From Citricoccus alkalitolerans (GTDB lineage Bacteria; Actinomycetota; Actinomycetes; Actinomycetales; Micrococcaceae), in assembly GCF_039528175.1 (NCBI RefSeq), contig NZ_BAAALH010000001.1:620001-684000 (forward strand): a stretch of 64,000 nucleotides of DNA, in the 5' to 3' direction. The position numbers and the translations under genes were made by a program. Positions 59,468-64,000 of the stretch are shown here, piece by piece; position 1 is the first letter of the stretch; each line of letters starts with the position of its first letter. The notes beneath the pieces were generated by a model. The model saw only the letters and a program-made list of their open reading frames with translations. It was not told the DNA's origin and did no database searches.

Positions 59468-60526
59468 ATGTCCGCCTCCTCTGCACCGCGCTCCGTGCGA
59501 GCCGGAACTCCGCCCCGGCTCGCGGCCCGGGACCGTGCCTGGGTCGAGGGCTTCGCCGACCACTTGATGCACGAACGCAACCGCTCGGACCAGACCGTCC
59601 GGGCCTATCTCTCGGACGTGGAAGGCCTCGTCATCGAGGTGGCCGAACACGAGCAGCTGGTCCCCGTGGGGGGAGCCTGGCCTGAGGTCCTCGGGGGACT
59701 CGACCTGGCCGACCTGCGCGGCTGGCTGGGCCGTCTGTCCGCCGCCGGTCGTTCGCGGTCCACGCTCGCCCGGAAGACGGCCTCCGTGCGGGTCTTCATG
59801 GCGTGGGCCGTGCGCGAGGGTCACCTCGAGCAGGACCCGTCGCTCCGGTTGAGCTCGCCGAAGCGCAGCAGCACGCTGCCTGATGCGTTGAGTGCCGACC
59901 AGGCCGGACGACTGTTGGACTCCGCCGGGGCTCCCTCTCCGGAGGACGCCCGGGGACGGGCCGTGGCCCTACGGGATGCGGCCCTGCTGGAGGTGCTGTA
60001 TGCGACCGGCTTGCGCGTCTCCGAACTGGTGGGACTGGACCGTCAGGACGTAGACCATGAACGCCGCACGCTGGTGGTTACCGGCAAGGGTGGCAAGCAA
60101 CGGACGGTCCCTTTCGGTGCGCCGGCGGCGACCGCCATCGAACGCTGGCTGGATCACGGTCGCCGGGTCCTCGTCCCCGGTGACCCGTCTGGCCATCGTC
60201 CGCCCTCAGCCTCAGCCTCAGCCTCAGCCTCAGGCCCAGGCCCAGCCGGGGACGCCCTGTTCCTGGGCGTCCGGGGCGGACGTCTGGGCGTACGCCAAGT
60301 CCGCGAGGTCGTCAATCGGGCCCTGGCCGGGCTCGGGGACACCGCCGCCCGCGGTCCCCACGTGCTACGTCATACAGCAGCCACCCATCTGCTCGACGGC
60401 GGCGCAGACCTGCGCAGTGTGCAGGAACTACTGGGCCACTCCTCCCTGCAGACCACACAGCTGTACACCCACATCTCGGTCGAACGACTGCGCGAGGGGT
60501 ACCGGCAGGCGCATCCGCGGGCCTGA
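59468..60526 (+). CDS. xerC: Tyrosine recombinase XerC
   Basis: XerC resolves chromosome dimers at dif together with XerD. The SAM-like N-terminal domain has FADHLMHERNRSDQTVRAYLSDV. The catalytic residues are all present: Arg in LYATGLRVSELVGL, Lys in VTGKGGKQRTVPF, His-x-x-Arg in HVLRHTAATHLL, His in LGHSSLQTTQLYTH and the nucleophile Tyr just after. At 352 aa it is longer than the usual 300, partly from an Ala-Ser/Gly-Pro repeat after residue 240. Core position after dprA argues against a mobile-element integrase. Confidence 0.92.
   Translation: MSASSAPRSVRAGTPPRLAARDRAWVEGFADHLMHERNRSDQTVRAYLSDVEGLVIEVAEHEQLVPVGGAWPEVLGGLDLADLRGWLGRLSAAGRSRSTLARKTASVRVFMAWAVREGHLEQDPSLRLSSPKRSSTLPDALSADQAGRLLDSAGAPSPEDARGRAVALRDAALLEVLYATGLRVSELVGLDRQDVDHERRTLVVTGKGGKQRTVPFGAPAATAIERWLDHGRRVLVPGDPSGHRPPSASASASASGPGPAGDALFLGVRGGRLGVRQVREVVNRALAGLGDTAARGPHVLRHTAATHLLDGGADLRSVQELLGHSSLQTTQLYTHISVERLREGYRQAHPRA
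60204..60245 (+). repeat. Hexanucleotide microsatellite (CCTCAG)x5 plus (GCCCAG)x2 inside xerC
   Basis: Five perfect CCTCAG units are followed by two GCCCAG units, in frame. They encode alternating Ser-Ala then Gly-Pro residues in a loop between the catalytic Lys strand and the H-x-x-R helix. Confidence 0.95.
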
Positions 60527-60747
60527 ACGGGTGTCGATCTTGGCTCTGGACGCAGTTGTGGGGCACAATGGTCCCGGAAGCACACCGGTGTCATTCCTTC
60601 GACTGACCTCGGAGCTTCCGGTAGCAGCTTCAGTAACTGAACATATCGAGGCATCTGGCGCAGGTCGCTGCCTCCCGGGAACCCTTGAGGTTCACCCGCC
60701 TGTGGGGTCGTTGGGGAAGACGTACCGCACAGCACTGGGAGGAACGT

Positions 60748-61251
60748 ATGTCTGAAACCATGGTCCGTGGAATTGTGTACATCCACTCGGCCCCGGCCGC
60801 TCTATGCCCACACATCGAGTGGGCGGTGGGCTCTGTTCTGGGTGCCCAGGACCAGCTCGAGTGGACGGCGCAGCCGGCATCCCAGGGTGCCTATCGAGCT
60901 GAGATCGTCTGGACCGGACCCCAGGGTTCGGGTGCCCGGCTGGCATCCGCCTTGCGTGGGTGGGCCCACTTGCGCTACGAGATCACTGAAGAGGCCTCCG
61001 CTGGAGCGGACGGCAGCCGATGGTCTCATACTCCCGAGCTGGGCATCTTCCATGCCACCACGGACGTCACGGGCAACATCATGGTGTCTGAGGATCGCAT
61101 CCGCTACGCGTACGAACAGGGTAGTGGCAACCCCTCTGCCGTCTTCCACGAACTGAGCCTGGCCCTGGGCGAGGCATGGGACGAGGAGCTTGAGCCCTTC
61201 CGGCAGGCCGCCGAGGGAGCCCCGGTGCGCTGGCTGCACCAGGTCGGTTAG
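60748..61251 (+). CDS. DUF3145 family protein
   Basis: This 167-residue actinobacterial protein has no known function. Typical segments are VRGIVYIHSAPAALCPHIEWAVGSVLG, WAHLRYEITEEASAGADGSRW, HTPELGIFHATTDVTGNIMVSEDRIRYAY and a C-terminal WDEELEPFRQAAEG. GGGAGGAA lies 4 bases before the ATG at 60748; the upstream in-frame ATG at 60685 is less likely. The 221 bases before it hold no gene. It is convergent with the fab genes. Confidence 0.9.
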   Translation: MSETMVRGIVYIHSAPAALCPHIEWAVGSVLGAQDQLEWTAQPASQGAYRAEIVWTGPQGSGARLASALRGWAHLRYEITEEASAGADGSRWSHTPELGIFHATTDVTGNIMVSEDRIRYAYEQGSGNPSAVFHELSLALGEAWDEELEPFRQAAEGAPVRWLHQVG

Positions 61252-61358
61252 TAGTCCTCCACAGCTGCAGCATCGGCCTCAACAGCCGCCACGCTTCTCT
61301 AGCCGCCGCTTGAGCTGACGCGGGGAGCCGCGCCTCGGCAGTGCCCTTTTCCTCCCAG

Positions 61359-61400
61359 AACGACAGAACCCGCCAGGTGATCCTGGCGGGTTCTGTCGTT
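61359..61400. terminator. Bidirectional terminator between the DUF3145 gene and fabF
   Basis: A perfect 19-base inverted repeat (61359-61377 with 61382-61400) closes on the loop TGAT. It lies 107 bases after the DUF3145 stop and 34 bases from the fabF stop, so it can end transcription in both directions. It is the strongest hairpin in the window. Confidence 0.85.
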
Positions 61401-61434
61401 GAAGCAACAGCGGGCGCGGGCCGTTGGTCCGGTG

Positions 61435-62694
61435 TCAGATGCTTCGGAACAGGGACACGGCGTTGTGACCGCCGAACCCGAAGGAGTTGTTGACCGCCAC
61501 GCGGGAGCCCTGGGGCAGCTGATGAGGCTGACCGGTCACCACGTTCAGCGGGATCTCCGGGTCCTGGTTCTCGAGGTTGATGGTCACCGGGGCCTGACCG
61601 TGGTGGACGGCCAGCACGGAGAGCACGGACTCGATGGCACCGGAGGCTCCGAGCAAGTGCCCTGTCTGGCTCTTGGTGGCGGACACAGCCACCTCGTCCA
61701 GGTGACCACCGAAAACGGACTTCATGGCCAGGTACTCCGGGCGGTCGCCGACCGGGGTTGAGGTGGCGTGGGCATTGACGTGGCTGACGTCCGTCGGTGC
61801 GGCACCGGCCGATTCCAGGGCGAGGGTCAGGGCGCGGGAGGCCCCGAGCCCCTCAGCCTCGGGAGCGGTGATGTGATAGGAGTCCGAGGTGACGCCCGTT
61901 CCGGCCAGCTCGGCGTAGATGCGGGCTCCGCGGGCCTTGGCGTGTTCCTCGGACTCGATGACCAGGGCACCGGCTCCCTCGCCGAGCACGAAGCCGTCAC
62001 GGTCCCTGTCATAGGGGCGGGAGGCACGCTCCGGTTCGTCGTTGCGCCGGGACAGGGCCTGCATTGAGGCGAATGCGGCGATCGGCAGCGGGTGGATGGC
62101 GGCTTCCGCGCCGCCGCAGACCACCACGTCCGCCTGGCCGGAGCGGATGAGTTCCAGACCGATGTCGAGGGACTCGGTGCCGGAGGCGCAGGCGGACACC
62201 ATGGTCCTGGCACCGGCTCGGGCGCCCAGGGCCAGACTGATGGCTGCGGCCGGTCCGTTCGGCATGAGCATGGGCACCGTCATGGGCAGCACGCGGCGCG
62301 GGCCCTTGTTCCGCAGGGTGTCCCAGCCGTCGAGCAGGGTCCACACACCGCCGATGCCGGTGCCGAACGACACGGCGAACCGATCCGGGTCCACGGAGCT
62401 GTCCTGGTCCGTCCCGACGGCCAGCCCGGCGTCAGCCCAAGCCTCACGGGCGGCCACCATCCCAAACTGGGTGCTGGGGTCCATCCGCTTCATCTCCACC
62501 TTGGACAGTGTCTCTGACACCGGGGTGGACACCTGGGCGGCGAAGGTCACGGGCAATTCGTACTCGGCGACCCATTCCTGCTCCAGCGGGCGGGCACCCG
62601 AGGTTCCGGCGAGGGCGTTCTGCCACAGGGTCGGGACGTCACCGCCGATGGGTGTCGTGGCACCGAGCCCGGTGATCACGGCTGTGCGGTTCAT
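61435..62694 (-). CDS. fabF: 3-oxoacyl-[acyl-carrier-protein] synthase 2 (KAS II)
   Basis: This condensing enzyme extends fatty acids. The nucleophile Cys is in MVSACASGTESLDIG, and the two histidines in NAHATSTPVGD and KSQTGHLLGASGAIES. It starts AVITGLGATTPIGGDVPTLW and ends NNSFGFGGHNAVSL. Length 419 aa is standard. Last gene of the fabH-acpP-fabF group on the minus strand. Confidence 0.95.
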   Translation of the reverse strand: MNRTAVITGLGATTPIGGDVPTLWQNALAGTSGARPLEQEWVAEYELPVTFAAQVSTPVSETLSKVEMKRMDPSTQFGMVAAREAWADAGLAVGTDQDSSVDPDRFAVSFGTGIGGVWTLLDGWDTLRNKGPRRVLPMTVPMLMPNGPAAAISLALGARAGARTMVSACASGTESLDIGLELIRSGQADVVVCGGAEAAIHPLPIAAFASMQALSRRNDEPERASRPYDRDRDGFVLGEGAGALVIESEEHAKARGARIYAELAGTGVTSDSYHITAPEAEGLGASRALTLALESAGAAPTDVSHVNAHATSTPVGDRPEYLAMKSVFGGHLDEVAVSATKSQTGHLLGASGAIESVLSVLAVHHGQAPVTINLENQDPEIPLNVVTGQPHQLPQGSRVAVNNSFGFGGHNAVSLFRSI

Positions 62695-62776
62695 GTATCT
62701 ACCTTTGGTCTACCGGGTCGGTGGACCCGAACGAGTGGTTTGTGAGGGGCGGGAACGGCCCTGGACCGGGGGAGGG

Positions 62777-62817
62777 GCCGGCCGGCGTCGGGACAGTCCG
62801 TCGGTTCGCCGGCCGGC
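62777..62817 (-). terminator. Hairpin between acpP and fabF, possible attenuator
   Basis: GCCGGCCGGCG (62777-62787) and CGCCGGCCGGC (62807-62817) form a perfect 11-base stem; GGAC/GTCC can pair in the 19-base loop. It begins 33 bases after the acpP stop on the minus strand and could reduce read-through into fabF. The rest of this 155-base gap shows nothing else. Confidence 0.5.
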
Positions 62818-62849
62818 TCACTCACCGGTCGCTGTGGTCCAACGGCAGG

Positions 62850-63095
62850 TCAGGCCTGGGCGTTGGCGATGAACTCGACGGCGTCGTTCACGGTCTTGAG
62901 GTTCTTGACTTCCTCATCCGGGATCTTGACGTCGAACTTCTCCTCGGCGTTGACCACGATGGTCATCATCGAGATCGAATCGATGTCCAGGTCATCGGTG
63001 AAGGACTTATCCAGCTGGACGTCCTCGGACTCCAGGCCGGTCTCTTCGTTGACGATCTCTGCGAGGCCGGCGAGGATCTCTTCCTTGTTTGCCAT
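62850..63095 (-). CDS. acpP: Acyl carrier protein
   Basis: This acidic 81-residue protein carries the growing acyl chain. The phosphopantetheine site is the Ser in DDLDIDSISMM (most ACPs have DSL; here DSI). It lies between fabH and fabF and has a strong ribosome site (AAGGAG) before its ATG. Confidence 0.96.
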   Translation of the reverse strand: MANKEEILAGLAEIVNEETGLESEDVQLDKSFTDDLDIDSISMMTIVVNAEEKFDVKIPDEEVKNLKTVNDAVEFIANAQA

Positions 63096-63170
63096 GGTGG
63101 CTCCTTCAGTGTGGATGGTGGTGGTTGATCCAGCGTCGATCGACGTGGAGGTCAGGTCAGGGGGAGCGGC

Positions 63171-64000
63171 TCAGGGGAGCCGGACCACCTGGGCGCCGTA
63201 GACCAGCCCGGCGCCGAAACCAATCTGGAGGGCGAGGCCCCCGCTGAGAGAGGGGTCCTCCTGCAGGACCCGGTGCATGGCCAGGGGGATGGAGGCGGCG
63301 GAGGTGTTGCCGGTCTCCTTGATGTCCCGGCCGATGGTCACCGTGTCCGGCATCTTCAGCTGCTTGGCCAGTTCGTCGATGATCCGCTCGTTGGCCTGGT
63401 GCGGCAGGAAGGCAACCAGGTCCTCGGCGCGGACACCGGCCTTGTCCAGGGCCTCCTGGGCCACCTTGGCCATGGACCACACGGCCCAGCGGAACACGCT
63501 CGGGCCGTCCTGGTGCAGCGTCGGCCACAGCTTGGAGTCCGGATCGGTCAGGGCGGAGGTGTCCCCCGTCCTCCGAGCAGTCTCCGCGGCATCACGCAGG
63601 TCGAGGATCGAGCGGGACATGCTCACGGTCTCCCAGCGCTCACCGTCGGACCCCCAGACGCTCGGGGCGATCCCGGCATCCTCGGCGGCGGCCACCACTA
63701 CGGCACCGGCGCCGTCGCCGAGGATGAAGGAGATCGAGCGGTCCGTCTCGTCGATGAAGTCGGAGAGCTTCTCAGCACCGACGACGAGCACGTGCTGGGC
63801 CATGCCGGACCGTACCAGGGCGTCGGCCTGTGCCACGCCGTAGCAGTAACCGGCACAGGCGGCGGAGATGTCGAAGGCCGGCGCGGGGGTGGCACCGATG
63901 TTGTGGGCCAGCGCGGCAGCGGCGGAGGGGGTCGCGTAGGGGGAGGTGACGGTCGAGACGATGACGGCGTCGATGTCCGTCCCGCTGAGGCAGGCCTTCT
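63171..64000 (-). CDS. fabH: 3-oxoacyl-[acyl-carrier-protein] synthase 3 (KAS III), N terminus beyond window
   Basis: This enzyme starts fatty-acid synthesis by condensing an acyl-CoA primer with malonyl-ACP. The frame runs off the right edge, so the first part (about 60 residues) is missing. The active-site Cys is in FDISAACAGYCYG, the His in FLPHQANERIIDELA and the Asn in KETGNTSAASIPLAMH. The end LQIGFGAGLVYGAQVVRLP is typical. It leads into acpP and fabF. Confidence 0.95.
   Translation of the reverse strand, partial: KACLSGTDIDAVIVSTVTSPYATPSAAAALAHNIGATPAPAFDISAACAGYCYGVAQADALVRSGMAQHVLVVGAEKLSDFIDETDRSISFILGDGAGAVVVAAAEDAGIAPSVWGSDGERWETVSMSRSILDLRDAAETARRTGDTSALTDPDSKLWPTLHQDGPSVFRWAVWSMAKVAQEALDKAGVRAEDLVAFLPHQANERIIDELAKQLKMPDTVTIGRDIKETGNTSAASIPLAMHRVLQEDPSLSGGLALQIGFGAGLVYGAQVVRLP

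Noticed and set aside
5835..60245. Short tandem repeats as a CRISPR array
   Set aside because: Units of 6-9 bases without spacers lie inside coding sequence; no cas genes are present.
59468..60526. Tyrosine recombinase as sign of an integrated mobile element
   Set aside because: It lies in the conserved comM-dprA-xerC order, with no tRNA, attachment repeats or phage genes nearby, so it is the housekeeping XerC.
1..64000. tRNA, rRNA, SRP RNA or tmRNA genes
   Set aside because: No T-loop (GGTTCGAATCC-like) sequence with matching acceptor arms, and no rRNA-like stretch, was found by eye.

Overview
The window is from a high-GC Gram-positive bacterium, almost certainly an actinomycete of the Micrococcaceae type (Micrococcus, Kocuria, Citricoccus, Arthrobacter relatives). 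The evidence is the very GC-rich sequence, frequent GTG and TTG starts, ATGA/GTGA stop-start overlaps, actinobacterial families of unknown function (DUF177, DUF2469, DUF3145), and the core order rpmF-rnc-mutM ... smc-ftsY-ffh-rpsP-khpA-rimM-trmD-rplS-lepB-rnhB-yraN-comM-dprA-xerC. No tRNA, rRNA, insertion sequence, prophage or CRISPR array was found. One run of 29 N (48816-48844) breaks the 3' end of ffh.

Region 1 (1-6.5 kb) is core: the end of recG, rsmD, a convergent aminotransferase, coaD, galU, and a DUF177-rpmF-rnc-mutM operon with a well-formed promoter at 3773-3801. Region 2 (6.5-39.1 kb) is a large cell-envelope glycopolymer locus lying between mutM and smc. It contains an LCP attachment enzyme, about ten glycosyltransferase-type proteins (several with two GT-like halves), a polysaccharide pyruvyl transferase, two UDP-sugar dehydrogenases, a UDP-GlcNAc 2-epimerase, a complete WbpA/B/E/D-type set for a 2,3-diacetamido uronic acid, an ABC-2 polysaccharide exporter (permease plus ATPase), and two proteins of no recognised family. 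Region 3 (39.1-45.5 kb) has smc, an MFS transporter and ftsY. Region 4 (45.5-50 kb) has amt with GlnR-like sites, ffh and a VOC dioxygenase. Region 5 (50-61.3 kb) is the rpsP to xerC housekeeping run plus a DUF3145 gene. Region 6 (61.4-64 kb, minus strand) is fabH-acpP-fabF.

How the genes fit together: galU supplies UDP-glucose. WecB and WecC supply UDP-ManNAcA, and the four-gene set supplies UDP-GlcNAc3NAcA (or its manno epimer if WecB also acts on it). The glycosyltransferases would assemble a polymer on a lipid carrier in the cytoplasm, the TagGH/Wzm-Wzt-like ABC pair would export it, and the LCP protein would join it to peptidoglycan. Micrococcus teichuronic acid is a known ManNAcA-glucose polymer, so a teichuronic-acid-like product is reasonable, but the extra amino-uronic acid genes, the pyruvyl transferase and the many GTs point to a more complex repeat. 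No priming enzyme, Wzy polymerase or Wzx flippase is visible here.

The least explained material is: a pair of unknown proteins (12583-13455 and 17943-18794) that share a domain; a basic terminal element shared by several cluster proteins; tandem two-part glycosyltransferase paralogues (29.1-34.1 kb); structured RNA and an inverted repeat before rplS; and in-frame short tandem repeats in mutM, dprA and xerC.
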